DNA from: Periconia sp. R9002
Lineage: Eukaryota; Ascomycota; Dothideomycetes; Pleosporales; Periconiaceae
Length of the DNA stretch: 64,000 nt
Assembly (NCBI GenBank): GCA_023627715.1
Contig: JAMAHW010000005.1
Coordinates: forward strand, 248,001 to 312,000
Reading direction: 5' to 3'
Below, in pieces: positions 1-11,300 of the stretch. The notes under the pieces are model-generated. The model was given only the letters and a program-made list of their open reading frames with translations. It ran no database searches and was not told where the DNA came from. Position 1 is the stretch's first letter, and every line of letters starts with the position of its first letter. Position numbers and translations under genes: made by a program.

Positions 1-470
1 CGGCGGCGTGCGATGTAGGCTTCGTAGTTGTCGGTGCATTGCGCATCTTTAGCGGAGAGAAACGCGCTGAGTTCCTCGCGTGAGAATTCGGGGATGGAGA
101 GGATGGTGTTGGATTCGTCTTTGAAAGCATCGGCGAGCGTCGTGGCTAGCAAGGACACGAGGAGCTCGTGGCATTCGGGTATGATGTCGGCATGGTTTTC
201 GAGGTTGTGGAGTTTGTAGTAGAGCATTTTATATCGATCCATCTCTCTGCATGTTTCGATGCTGAGATCGGCGAGATCCGGCTCCCTCCATACCTTTTCG
301 TCACCATTGCTGCCGCCGACTTCATCTTTCGACGTGATTTTCGGGCTCGCGGGCGCTTCCAAATCTTTCCGTCTCGCTTTGCCTTTAGCTATCCGGCTCC
401 GAAGCTTGTTGTATGCCGTTAGCGCCAAAAAGGCAATCAAGATTGCGATCGTGGTTTGTAATATAAACAT
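1..470 (-). CDS. Membrane-anchored hypothetical protein, 5' part only (runs off the left edge)
   Basis: An open frame reads leftward from an ATG at 470 to base 1 without a stop, about 156 codons, and is cut by the window edge. Residues 1-19 are hydrophobic (MFILQTTIAILIAFLALTA) and are followed by a basic stretch rich in Arg and Lys (about 23-40), which looks like an N-terminal type III membrane anchor or uncleaved signal anchor. The rest is acidic and helical with many Leu, Glu, Tyr and His and a Cys-rich touch (TCREMDRYKML...HNLENHADIIPECHELL). I do not recognise the family. Codon use is ordinary for the window and the opposite-strand frames are poorer, so the strand is well supported. Function cannot be inferred from this fragment. 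Confidence 0.6.
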   Translation of the reverse strand, partial: MFILQTTIAILIAFLALTAYNKLRSRIAKGKARRKDLEAPASPKITSKDEVGGSNGDEKVWREPDLADLSIETCREMDRYKMLYYKLHNLENHADIIPECHELLVSLLATTLADAFKDESNTILSIPEFSREELSAFLSAKDAQCTDNYEAYIARR

Positions 471-1283
471 TGCGGTCAATGTGATTTAAAAAAAGTGTTC
501 CAAGGACCAAATATGTCAACATGATTCACAAGTGTTGTATGTGCTTTAAAGTGAAATATGTATGTGGCGACCGCGGTAAACCTCTCCGCGGGTACCTGGG
601 AATGTAAACGTCAAGGGCGTCACACTTGTCCCTTGGCCTAGATTTCCCCAGTGTTGCATCGTATGGCGTCTTTCATCGATCTTGATGTAGTGGTCTGAAC
701 CGGGCTAGCGCGTCTCGGTTAGCTAGGTACACGATCTTCTTGTGTAGGATGGGACTACGCTGCTCACTATGACGGCTGCCATTAATCATGACCTTTGTTT
801 GTACGTAAAACATTGCCTCATCTTCCGAACTTTTGTACGTCCGACGAGCCATCTAGATATGACGGGTTACAATGTCAATACGTTAAAGTCGTCACCATAA
901 AAGACTCAGCAGATAACAGCGCTGCATATGTGTCTCCTCCCTCTCTTGGTACATGCGCGATGTTGTGTATTTGTACACCCCAAAACACTATCTTTGTAAC
1001 GTGTTTATTGATGATTTTAGGTGTTCATCTCTTCACCAAATCAGTTTAAGTCACCAATTGCCTAAGAATATGCCGAGCGGCCCAACGTCATACTTACCGC
1101 TTTAGCAAAGTAACGTCGAAGCTATGAATCCCTTGGGTTCCTTGGATAAATATATCGACGGCTCAATGTTGCATGCTGTAATTCTGCTCGACTTGGCCTC
1201 ATTCCAAAATCCGATGATGCATTGGTAGTAGATGAAGGGTTCAGTGCCATCATTTCTGACGTTTCCCCACAGAATCACACACC
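471..1283. other. Intergenic, divergent promoter region
   Basis: This stretch lies between the starts of two divergently read genes. Only short, unconvincing frames occur on either strand. No repeat or RNA gene was seen. Confidence 0.5.
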
Positions 1284-2367
1284 ATGTCAGAGATTGAGCA
1301 CGCATTCCAAGAGCTCACAAAGCACCTTGCTCATGAAGGCTATACATTTGTGTGTCCCTCACCAGAGACCCAAGGACGAGTGGTCGAGAAAAGGAAATCT
1401 AATGCTTCTACCACAGAAGCCAACAATGTAGCAGACGTTTTCGGTTGGAATCTATCGGTCTCGCAGTACAATCCTCTAATTCCGATCTGCCACGATACAA
1501 ACCTAACAGAGTCCTAGAAAACGTCTAGACACCTTTTTCCCACAAACTCTCAAAGAAACCCTCATCAAAGCCAACGTCTTAGTCCCCGCCCAAGACAGCG
1601 ACTACCTCCGCTCTACAATCCGCGTCTCCAACTTCTACCCTCCTGAAATCCCGGAGCCCGATGAGACTGTGACACCATTATACTACATCCACTCTTCTTT
1701 TCCCGCTACCTCCGACTCCGTGTTCTTCGGTCCAGACACATATCTCTTCACCTCGTTTCTGCGCGATGCTACCCGACACTTTGAGCAAGCACCGACCTCC
1801 ATCATCGACGTCTGCTGCGGGTCCGGGGCAGGCGCAATCCACATGGCGCGCACATTCCCGCAGGCTCGGACACTGGGGATGGATCTCAACCCCCAAGCTT
1901 TAAAATATGGCTCTGTGAACGCGCGATTGGCTGGTACAACCGTCGAATTCTTCGAGTCGAATCTTTACGCCAGCATCCCCTCGCTACACGAATCCGGCGG
2001 CGTGGACTTGATCGTAAGTAACCCGCCATACATCGCGTCCAGCGCAGACGGGAAAGACCTCCCCGTGTACGCGGACGGAGGCGTGAATTTCGGCCTTGAC
2101 ATCTCGATGCGCATTGTGGAGGAAGGTCGTGATATTCTGTCCAGCAAGGGCATGTTGATGATCTATACCGGCGTGGCGATACCGATGGCTGATCCCGGGC
2201 GTGATCCATTTTTGGAGCGGATACGGAAGGTGGAGGGGGTGGAGTTGGTGCGTTACGCAATTTTGCATCCGGATATGTGGCCGGAGGAAATAGGGAAGGG
2301 AGCTTATGCTGAGGTTGGGAGGATTCAGGCTGTTGGTGCGGTGTTGAAGAAGAAGGATGTAGTTTGA
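1284..2367 (+). CDS. HemK/PrmC-like SAM-dependent methyltransferase (NPPY family), two exons
   Basis: Exon 1 is 1284-1465 and exon 2 is 1518-2367. A 52-bp intron (GTACAA donor, CTAAC branch at 1503, TAG acceptor) restores the frame and gives 343 aa. The N-terminal part includes the family-like FGWNLSVS segment. Around residues 158-171 lies motif I (DVCCGSGAGAIHMA), which binds S-adenosylmethionine, followed by an acidic motif II (GMDLNP). Near residue 229 is NPPY, the active-site motif of N5-glutamine and N6-adenine methylases. The FFGPDTY segment before motif I is usual in fungal members annotated as methyltransferase small-domain proteins. The substrate may be a protein glutamine, a nucleic acid or a small molecule, and the sequence does not decide this. 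It converges on the MFS gene, with about 296 bp between the stop codons. Confidence 0.85.
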
Positions 2368-2663
2368 TGGTGAGAATATTTCGACTAGTCTTCCCCTGTA
2401 GTAATGAACGAATAGTCACGATTTACCTGTGTGTCCGTACTGACCGAGGATGTTACTGTGAATTTTACCTGCGTCGATACTGCGACTAGTACAATACTCT
2501 GCGATGATTGTTCATACTTTTCATGAACGAATGGTTCGAGCGAAGCGTGATAAAATTATCAGAGGATCTATCTATGCGAAGAAGTGTAGCATACACCAGT
2601 GGATTGTCGTCGTACCTCTAAAATCCAGCGTTTGGCTGCCTGTTCCCGAAAGGGATCTAAACT

Positions 2664-4352
2664 CTAAACACTGTATCGGAACCAAGGCACGTTGTCTGCC
2701 AATTCTCGTTCGAGCGCCTTCTGCTCCTCAGTCACGTCTTGTGCACCCGCCTCCAACGCCGCCTTGTCTCTTTTCGCGTTCTCAAGTCTACACCAAGTCG
2801 TCATGAAAAGCGTCAAGAAGAACGCGACACTACATGCCCATCAGTCAACCTTCATCAAAGCGAAGAAAACCACAATCTTACCTTACAAACCCAATCAAAA
2901 TACTATGTCCCGTAATGAACCGCGGCGCATCCCTCGTAAGGTAAACATAACTCGCGATAATGCCACCGCAATTCCCTCCCATAACCTGCATAGCGATCCC
3001 CGTCCCTCTCTTCAAACTACCTCCGATATTGCCCGAGTTCCAAGCCATACTGAGCGGGATTTGGGGGTAGATTCCGATCGCCGCAAGCACCGTGCCGGCG
3101 TATTGAACGCTCGCTTTCGCGCTCCCAGCGAGCATGCCGAATCCCAGAATCGCCACCAGTTGGAATCCCATGAGGAAGACACCGCGCTTCTTGACGCGGT
3201 CGGCGAACCAGCTTGCGCCGATCGTAAAAGCACAAGCGCAGACGTAGGGTGGGACAGACATGAGTTGGGCGTTATTAGCGGTGTAGCCCATGTTCTTGAT
3301 AATGGTAGGGAGAAAGAGGGCAAAGGAGTAGATGGGGCAGAATCCAGCCATGCAGAAAATCAGACAGTGGATGTAGATTTTCCAGTCCCCGAGCGCTTGC
3401 CAGACGTACTTCATGTCGAAATCGTTGGAGAGGTGGCCGTGGTCTGCTTGGAGGCGTCTTTGGACTTCATCGCGTTCTTTGGTGGTGAGGAAGGTCGCAC
3501 TTTCCATCATGTTATTCACGCTCCGAAGAAACAAAGATGGGAGCTTGAACTTACGTTGCCGGATAGTCGTAGATGCACCAGTACGCTATAATGCTCACCA
3601 CTATACTGAGCAAACCTTCCAATATAAAGATCCACGACCAAGCCGCGATCCCAGCAACCCCATCCATCTCCGCGATCCCCCTAGCCAAGATCCCACCGAA
3701 AGCGCCTGCCAGTGTCGCCGCGCTGAAGAACAGCGCCATCCGAAACCCACACTCATTTCTCGCATACCACTGCGTGATGTAGTAGTTAACACCAGGGAAC
3801 AAACCTCCTTCAAAAACACCCAGAAAAACCCTCGTAGCCATCAGACCAGAGTAATTCTTGACGAAACCTTGCCCGATCATGCACGCGGACCAGAAGAACA
3901 TGATGAATGTGAGCCAGATGGACGGACGCGTGCGCTTCATCATGATATTAGAGGGAATCTCAGCAGCGATGTAAAAAGGAAAGAGAATGGCTAGGCAGTC
4001 GTTGTATTGGAGACCGTGGAGTTTGAGATCTCTTTCCAGATGATCGAGGCGCGCGTTGCCGATGTTGGTGCGGTCGAGGAAGCATAGCCTATATCGATTT
4101 CAGTGCCTATCGCGCCTGTTGAGGAAGGGAGTTACGGACAGGTAGATGAGGGACATGAAAGCTAGCCATGTGAGTTAGTTTGAATCATCATCTCTCGGAA
4201 TGTAACAAGGGCGTACGAATGATATGCCAATCTAGCTTTCGAAGCAACCTTTTTGTCGAAGCTGCGTCCCATCCCTGCGTCTCGATATCACTGGATACAC
4301 GATCCGACTCCGGCGATACAACGGTATCTTCTGTAATCTTTTCGTCTAACAT
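2664..4352 (-). CDS. MFS transporter, Dal5/allantoate permease-like anion:cation symporter family, five exons
   Basis: Exons on the minus strand are 4352-4217, 4161-4140, 4088-3555, 3499-2882 and 2829-2664. Introns of 51-55 bp have GT/AG ends, and the joined product is 491 aa. Family marks in order are FLDRTNIGNARL after the first membrane segment, IPSNIMMKRTRPS, the conserved RVFLGVFEGGLFPGVNYYITQWY in the first half, FRMALFFSAATLAGAFGGILA, and in the second half MAGFCPIYSFALFLPTIIKNMGY, WFADRVKKRG and MQVMGGNCGGIIASYVYL. About twelve membrane segments are visible. The second exon is only 22 nt and encodes part of FMSLIYLL before the first DRTN motif. Dal5-family members import organic anions such as allantoate, nicotinate, pantothenate or tartrate across the plasma membrane. 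The substrate here is unknown. Confidence 0.9.
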
Positions 4353-7033
4353 GGCCGTCCGAATGTGTGCGACTGTAATGCCTCAATGTGATGTGAAAAT
4401 CTGGGGGACGTGGGGAAAGCGACCTTATTTGACTTGATAACAGCATTGAACGGTGTATTCAGCTGATACATCATAATTGCAAGAATGCGCAACGCAGCAT
4501 AGGCTGATTGGTCAAGTTTGAACTTTATGGACTCGATATCCTTTCGAAGGCCAGTCCAGAACATTAGACAGGCGTACCATCCTGGCATTTTGTGAGAAAA
4601 ATAATAGCCGAGCAAAAGACTGGGTGTCACCTTTGTGCATCGTTATTACCCTTGTACCATACATTCGTCGTCGCTGAGTGGATGAAGCAAGTAAGCTGTG
4701 CATATTGATATGCTTAAATCATCGTGGGGCAAGGTCATTAATCTACTCGTCTTATCTTAGGATCAGCGACAGCCAAACACTATTTTTTTTTTACTTTACA
4801 ATCAAATGATGTTTGCCTAACGCGTAGTTTTTGGCACAGCCTGAAGTGGAAATCAAGCCTTTCACCCCACCGTTCCTCACTTTTAATAAGTAGTAAGCTT
4901 TTTAGTATGATTTCCAGCGGGGTATATTCATCGGTATAATTTTCTGGGATGGAAGGTAGCAAGATTACCGTGCATACACATGCAGTTGGAAGTGGGGCTT
5001 ACAGCAGGGACCGTTTACTTTCCCCCCAAAACTGTGAAAGTGCCCATGTCCGCATGCATTATAATAGTGATCTTACGAACAAAGAACAGCAAAAAAGGTC
5101 GAACAGGCACAGAGCGTTCTTCCCCCTTTCCCGTATTGATTCTTGAAAGGTGGCTTCGAACCGAGATCTTCCGGGCGTCTAATACGAAGAGAGGAGTTAA
5201 TGCTGCAAGGGATGTACGGCAAATGCAAAGGAGAGAGTCTTGTGTAGATAGTGTTGATGCTGGCATACCATACGCTCCACAATCATTTTCTTTAACACCA
5301 ATACACCTACACATATGCATTTTAAGAAATTTGCTGCGCTGCATTACTTCCGAAACTGACATTCTTAGATCGGCAAACCGCAATCGCACCTATCAAGCTT
5401 TGTCACTACGGAGAGGTCGCTGTTCTTTCATCACCACTGTTCTTCATGAGAACTGAATGCTTTGTCTCATTTACTACAGCAGTTTTACCACAGAAGAGAT
5501 CTTCGATGCACGAAACAACGATGAATCGTTGCAGAGCTGCATAAGTCGTCTTTGCGTCTCCTAGTATGGGTACTTGTTGGAGATTCCCCGTGTATATCCA
5601 TGGCCACATCTACCCGATATTCTATTTGATATCCCTGGTGTCTCCATTGGGTGTAGCGACCACACTAGAAAACGCAGAAAGCCAATGGATCAACGGTCGT
5701 ATTGGGCGGAACTCTTTGAACTTGCCGGCATCTTATACAACCCTCATCGTGACGATGTCATATCGTCGAAGCAAGCACCGTGTATGCATGCAAGCCTTAC
5801 ACCAACGACGATTTCGAGAGATCTAGATGACTTACCTAAGAGCTCAAGAAGAGAACCTCAGCATGCGAAAAAAAGAAAGGCTCGACAAGTTTGAGTCCTG
5901 GCACAGTGATGGAAGGTTAGAGAGAAATATAGATTGAAGGGGTTATGCTTTGCCATGGTGTGACCTAGAGTCCGCGCCAGCGAAGGCAAGCCGAAAGACA
6001 CCAGATGAGACTGAGTGTCGCTATGGTCCAAGCCACTGGTTGCCTTGTACAGTGGATGCAGGAAGAGGGCAGTGGGCGGAGATGACGAGACGTTGGCGAT
6101 GGTAGAAGCATGACGGCAGAGCCCTTCCAAAAGCAGTGAAAGGGAAGACCAACGGACAAGAACGTGCCAAAGGTCGCGATGTTACTGACGCGACTGCCTC
6201 CCCAGCAGACAATGACGTCGCGTAATACCTCTCTTACCACAACCACCCTCGTAAACAAACGCTCGCGAGGCGCACGGTACCCGCGCCTGGCCACAACCAT
6301 TTCACCTACATAGCCACATGCAACTTTTGAATACCATATAATCAACTTTAGCCAGGCAATTCCCATACAGAACAAGTCCCTCGAAAGCATACAGCTGCTG
6401 GAATGAGAACCGCTTGGCCGAATGGTCAACAACACACATTCCAAACCAGTGTAGCCTTTCGAGCAAAAGTTCGAACCCACAGCAAATCATTAAATATGAT
6501 TTCTGGGCGAGCTTAAAGAGCACCCGCCAAAAGGCGGCGAAAAGCCTTAGCTCGTTTCTTTTTGATTTTTTTTATATCCCTCTCTTTTTTCCCCTTCTCT
6601 TTTTTTCCTTTTTGGCCTTTTCTTTCCTGTGCAAAACTGCCTGCATACCACAAATAGACTGCCTTAGGAGATGAGTCGGGCGTTGGAGGTTGAGGGAAAA
6701 TCCTATTGGCCGGGCCTTCTGAATGTCAATAAAGCACACACAAATTCGCAGCCCCAACTAGTTGAGCTACTCACCCCTTTTATGCGACAGAGGGAGGGAC
6801 AAGCAATGAATGTAAGGTAAAGCAAAGAAAACAATATGAATGTGCGTGTTCTGGGAGGGTATACTGCATTTTTTTTTTTTTTTGCACACATGCCAAGGCT
6901 GACTTAAATGTCATACCTAGACATCACACAAACACAGAAGAAGGAATATGAAAAATGGCAAGACAGGTATTGAAATGCAGACAAAGAAAATCGATTGATG
7001 GCATATGTACACCTCTACACTTTACCACGTCCA
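4353..7033. other. Long gene-free stretch
   Basis: About 2.7 kb lacks a supportable gene. Open frames up to 171 codons occur (for example 5965-6480 minus) but show no family motif, overlap other frames and have no splice support. A pyrimidine-rich tract lies at about 6551-6630 and a run of 15 T at about 6869-6883. A tRNA-like motif at 6403-6490 does not fold (see rejected items). Confidence 0.5.
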
Positions 7034-7631
7034 CTACTTCCAATGTGGTTCTTCTCCATGCTTCCTCGCCTATATCGTTCAATTAGTATGGTCCATCATG
7101 ATTGCTGCAGATACCAAACTCACCCTCACGGCACCTGGGCCTCCCAATTCCGCTTCCAAGCCACCTTCGTACGTCTTTGGTACGCTGATCTTGTCCGGGT
7201 AGTACAATTTCACAATTCCACAGACACCCAACACGGAAGCGATAAAACCGCCCACCAAGACAAATCCCCAACCGGGTGTGAAGTGGTCATAGTCATGAAG
7301 AGACAAAGCACCGAGAATGTCATTGTCTTCGTGGACGGGTTCTCCGTAGTTGCGACGGTCCTGCTTGTCCCACCAGTCGCCGTATGGGTCGCGGTTGTTG
7401 CGCTTCTCCGCCGGTGGGTTGATGTACCCGCCATTCTAGATGTTATTAGTTCTCCAATCCGGTATGATGGGGTTAAGAAAGAGAGCTGACCATGTTGGGG
7501 TCGGTGAGCTCGAGGTGCTCAGCTTCGGTGAGAGCGGTGCGCACTTGTTGGAACGTCTGAGGTCGTCGGGCCATGGCCGGAGCCAGAGCCCGGGTAAGCG
7601 GGCGAGCCGCTGCAATGCGTCGAGGAAGCAT
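7034..7631 (-). CDS. NDUFB8: NADH:ubiquinone oxidoreductase subunit NDUFB8 (ASHI), mitochondrial complex I
   Basis: Exons are 7631-7491, 7435-7124 and 7069-7034 on the minus strand. Introns are 55 and 54 bp, and the last has the donor GTGAGT and branch CTAAT. The product is 162 aa. The N-terminus (MLPRRIAAARPLTRALAP) is basic and Ser/Ala/Arg-rich, as expected of a mitochondrial presequence. Family marks are RDPYGDWWDKQDRRNYGEPVH, then a single membrane helix (GWGFVLVGGFIASVLGVCGIV), then YPDKISVPKTYEGGLEAELGG and the basic tail AVRARKHGEEPHWK. It is an accessory subunit of the membrane arm of complex I in the inner mitochondrial membrane. The start is at the very beginning of an exon: a good intron (7681-7633, CTAAC branch, TAG acceptor) ends one base before the ATG, so the 5' leader is probably spliced. 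It is divergent from SWR1. Confidence 0.92.
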
Positions 7632-8325
7632 TCTAGGCAGTAGTTAGAAGCAATCAGAATGGAATTGAGGAGGTGGCATACGTTGCGGCGCAATCTAGCG
7701 GGGGTTTGTCTGGGGGAGTGAGGTAGATGGTCGTGATGCAAGGCGAGCTCGATGCTGCCAAGTGATGTGGCACGTGCACGGCCAAAAGAAGATAAGCCCA
7801 TTTTCAGAACAGTGGTATTGAAGATTACTATTCTGTGTGCACGCGATATCTTACAACAGCGTGTGTGCTGTATCAATCTGCTTTTATCACCAAAAGACTA
7901 TATTTTAGGTTATAAGAAGGTAGTTCGAGGAAGCGAGGCCAAGCATATGGATCTTATGATAGTACACGGAAAATACCAGATACATGTAATTTGTAGTTGG
8001 GGTCAAGGGCGAAGAGCAGCTTGGGCAGCGATTATGTAATTGGAAATCGGCTGCTATATCGCCCTTGTGGCGGTACAAAGCTGTCTAATAGGCAACGCTA
8101 CATTCGAGTCAAAACACCGCGCTCTCGTCAAGACAACCGTTCACGACAACAACTTTGACCCACACCGCCTGCGCGACCAGCTAGACGAAATCTGACCTCA
8201 CCAGCGGATTTGGTAGATAGAGAGCTGTGCTACGACGCTGGATTTAACTCGATTCATGTCGATTTGGGGCGGCGCCAGGTGGTCTCCGTGTTGTGAGGCG
8301 ACCCAGCCGTCCGCCAATTTTCGTG
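7632..8325. promoter_or_regulatory. Divergent promoter region between NDUFB8 and SWR1
   Basis: About 0.7 kb separates the two start codons. It includes a likely 5'-leader intron of NDUFB8 (7633-7681). An ATG at 7801-7799 in the probable leader opens a frame that is out of phase with NDUFB8 after splicing, so it could act as an upstream ORF. No sequence-specific binding site is claimed. Confidence 0.45.
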
Positions 8326-11300
8326 ATGGATGTTGAACTGGACCGCCGGGATAATGATGAACATGCCTCGCCCACGCCCGCGTCCACCTCCACGCCCACT
8401 GCAACCGTCGACCCAGCCAGCATCTCCGACACGTCGGATGCTACCCGCGGTCAAATTAATAATGAAGTCAACGTCGATGGAAGCGCTCGCCCTGCCTTTC
8501 CATCCGCAGAGCAGACGCCTGCACCCAGCGCCGATGAAAGCACCACCGCAGGACCCCCCGCAAAGCGTCGAAGGCTCGATGACTTGACCTCCCGTTCCTC
8601 ATCTTCACGCGCCCCTTCTCCGCCTTGGAAGCCGTTCGCAGCCGATGGTCCCACTACTGTGTTCGATAATGGCGTGAGGAAATCGTCGCGTGTGAATAGG
8701 GATCCGCCGCCGCCACCTCCGCCCCAGCCCTCAAAACGATCCGCCCGAACCACGATTGCAACTACGGCTAAAGGTGGCCGCACAAGTACAAATACAAATG
8801 GGACACCAAGAACGTCTGGGAGACACCACGGCGCCTCGCGTCCTGCGCCTGCGCTGTCTACGAAGGGGAAACAGACACCGGCAAGCTCCAAGAAGCCACC
8901 TGCTCCAGTACAGTCACCGACGCGCAAGTCCGCTCGTCAAAGAAAGTCATCTGCTGTAGCGCCTGCTGCTTCCCCATCCTCATCGGCTGTCAAGGCTGCT
9001 GTGCCTGAGCCTTCAAGGAAGCGTTCCACCCGGGGCCGTCGCGCAACGCAGCCATCAATTGATGAAGGCGCATTAAGCTCACCTATAGCAGACTCATCTA
9101 TGCTAGATAGCCAATACAGCCCAACTTACGAAGGAGATTCCTCTTACCCCGGCCCTCGTCTGCGCATACGACTTCGCAAAGTAGACCCTCCGAACCGACA
9201 TCCTCAACACGCGCCTCGCTCGCCCAAACACTCCTCGTTCGCCGAATGGCTACAACAGGATGACCCGCTGGAAGGAGACGAAGGGCAACGGATTACGCCT
9301 GAACAGGCAAAGGAAGAAGCTAGGCGTCGACTCCGCGTTGTCGAAGCTGCGGAAAGCGGCGTGCTAAGCCAAGGACGATGCAGCATTTTCCGGCCTGAGC
9401 CTGCTGAGGAACCACCGCCACAATATGGTCACTGGGATCATGTGGTTGCGCACGCTCTCCACTTCAACAAATTACTTCGAGATGAAGGAACACTGCATCG
9501 AAAGCAAGCAAGGACAATTGCTCGTGAAGCTGTGGAGTACTGGAAGACAAAGTTTAAGCGGAAATCTCAGGAAGAGATGGACCAAGAAGAGGCAGAACGC
9601 TCGCAGCTTAGGTACAAACAGCTGGTCAAAGATGTCAAGGACGCTTGGGCAATGGTCAGGATCGAGATTGACAAAGAGCGTGTGGCTAAGTGGGAAGAGG
9701 AGCAACTGCAACTCGGCCACAAAGCGATGGACGATATGTTCAATCAGGCCCAGGAAATTCTTGGCCGCAATGTGGTCGATTCTGCTTCATCGTTTGTTAG
9801 TGAAGATCGGGACACAGAAGGCGAAGGCCCAGACTTCGAAAGCGCTTCAGAGGCTTCGGACGAGGTGAATCACGATGAGAACATGTCTTCTAGTTCGGAC
9901 AGCGAAGCGGGCGCAGAAAATGATGAAGATGCCGATCTCACAGCCGAGCAATTACGAGCCAAGTATGGGCAGCTCCCGGATCTTCCTGATGACGAATCCG
10001 ATGATGACGATGAAGAGGAGGACGAAGATGAAGAACGGGAGGAAGGCCAAGAAGAGGGCGATGGAGATGATCAAGCGACACCAGAACCGACACCCGACCC
10101 TGATTTAGAAATGCGAGACATGAGTGAGGCACTAGAGGACGGTGCCGTGCAAACCAATGGCTTTCACCACTCTGAAAATGAAGACGAAGACAAACCTGGG
10201 TATATCGATCCGGCAACAGTGGAGCTTGACAAGGTGGATGATGCACTTCTAGACTCAGAAGACGGTGATAACGTTTCTGGATCGGGCAGTGAAGCTTGGT
10301 CAAGCGACCAAGAGGACGAGGAAGAGGATGAGGGTGATGATGAACAGTCCGAATCTGGTTCAGAAGAGGAAGAAGACATGGGCATGATGGGTTTCTTGGC
10401 TCCGAACGACCTCAGAAAATTGAAAGAAGCAGCCAAGTCTGTGGTGAATGAGAAAACTGGGGCAGATGATCCTTCCGTGGTCAATGGAACGAACGGACAC
10501 AACTACGACGATGAACAACACGCTGAGGAACAGCCTTATACAAACGGCGATTCACACATGGATATTGATAAGGGCTATACGAATGGCGAATCGGCTGCTC
10601 ATCAACCGGCACCTTCAATTGAAGTCGATGAGTCCGAACCCATCCAAGAAATTCCGCGAGAGAACATCGCTTCCGCGAACAGATCCCGCCACTCATCTTC
10701 GCCGCCACGTACAGAAATCCCATCGTTGCTGCGCGGTACGCTCAGGGAGTACCAACATGGTGGGTTGGATTGGCTTGCCAACTTGTACGACTCCGAAACC
10801 AATGGAATTCTCGCTGACGAGATGGGTCTCGGAAAAACCATCCAAACCATCTCGCTTTTGGCCTACATTGCTGTCAATCGCGGGAAATGGGGTCCACATT
10901 TAGTTGTTGTTCCTACCAGTGTCATGCTTAACTGGGAAATGGAGTTCAAAAAGTTCTTACCCGGTTTCAGAATCCTCACGTATTACGGTGATATCAACGA
11001 GCGTAAGAGGAAGCGTATTGGCTGGCGCAACACGGGGCGAGATATGATCAATGTCGTCATCACCTCCTACCAATTGATTCTTCAGGATGCTGCTGCGTTC
11101 AAGATGCGAGCCTGGCAGTACCTCATTCTTGACGAAGCGCATAACATCAAAAACTTCAAATCCCAACGATGGCAGACTATGCTGAACCTCCGGACGGAGC
11201 GGCGGTTGCTCCTCACGGGGACGCCTTTGCAGAACAACATCGATGAATTGTGGTCATTGCTATATTTTCTAATGCCTGCTGGCTTTGCAGGAGAAGGGCG

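Noticed and set aside
1450..1530. Frameshift in the methyltransferase gene between the 1284 and 1669 frames
   Set aside because: A 52-bp intron with CTAAC branch and TAG acceptor joins both frames in phase.
2692..3591. 299-codon plus-strand frame opposite the MFS transporter
   Set aside because: It is the antisense shadow of MFS exons, lacks family content and crosses confirmed introns.
5965..6480. 171-codon minus-strand frame
   Set aside because: It starts without good context, has unusual composition, overlaps other frames of similar length and shows no domain.
6403..6490. tRNA-like motif with A-box-like TTGGCCGAATGGTC and B-box-like AGTTCGAACCC
   Set aside because: The T stem (AAAAG/CCACA) and the anticodon stem do not pair and no acceptor stem can be formed; at best a degenerate fragment.
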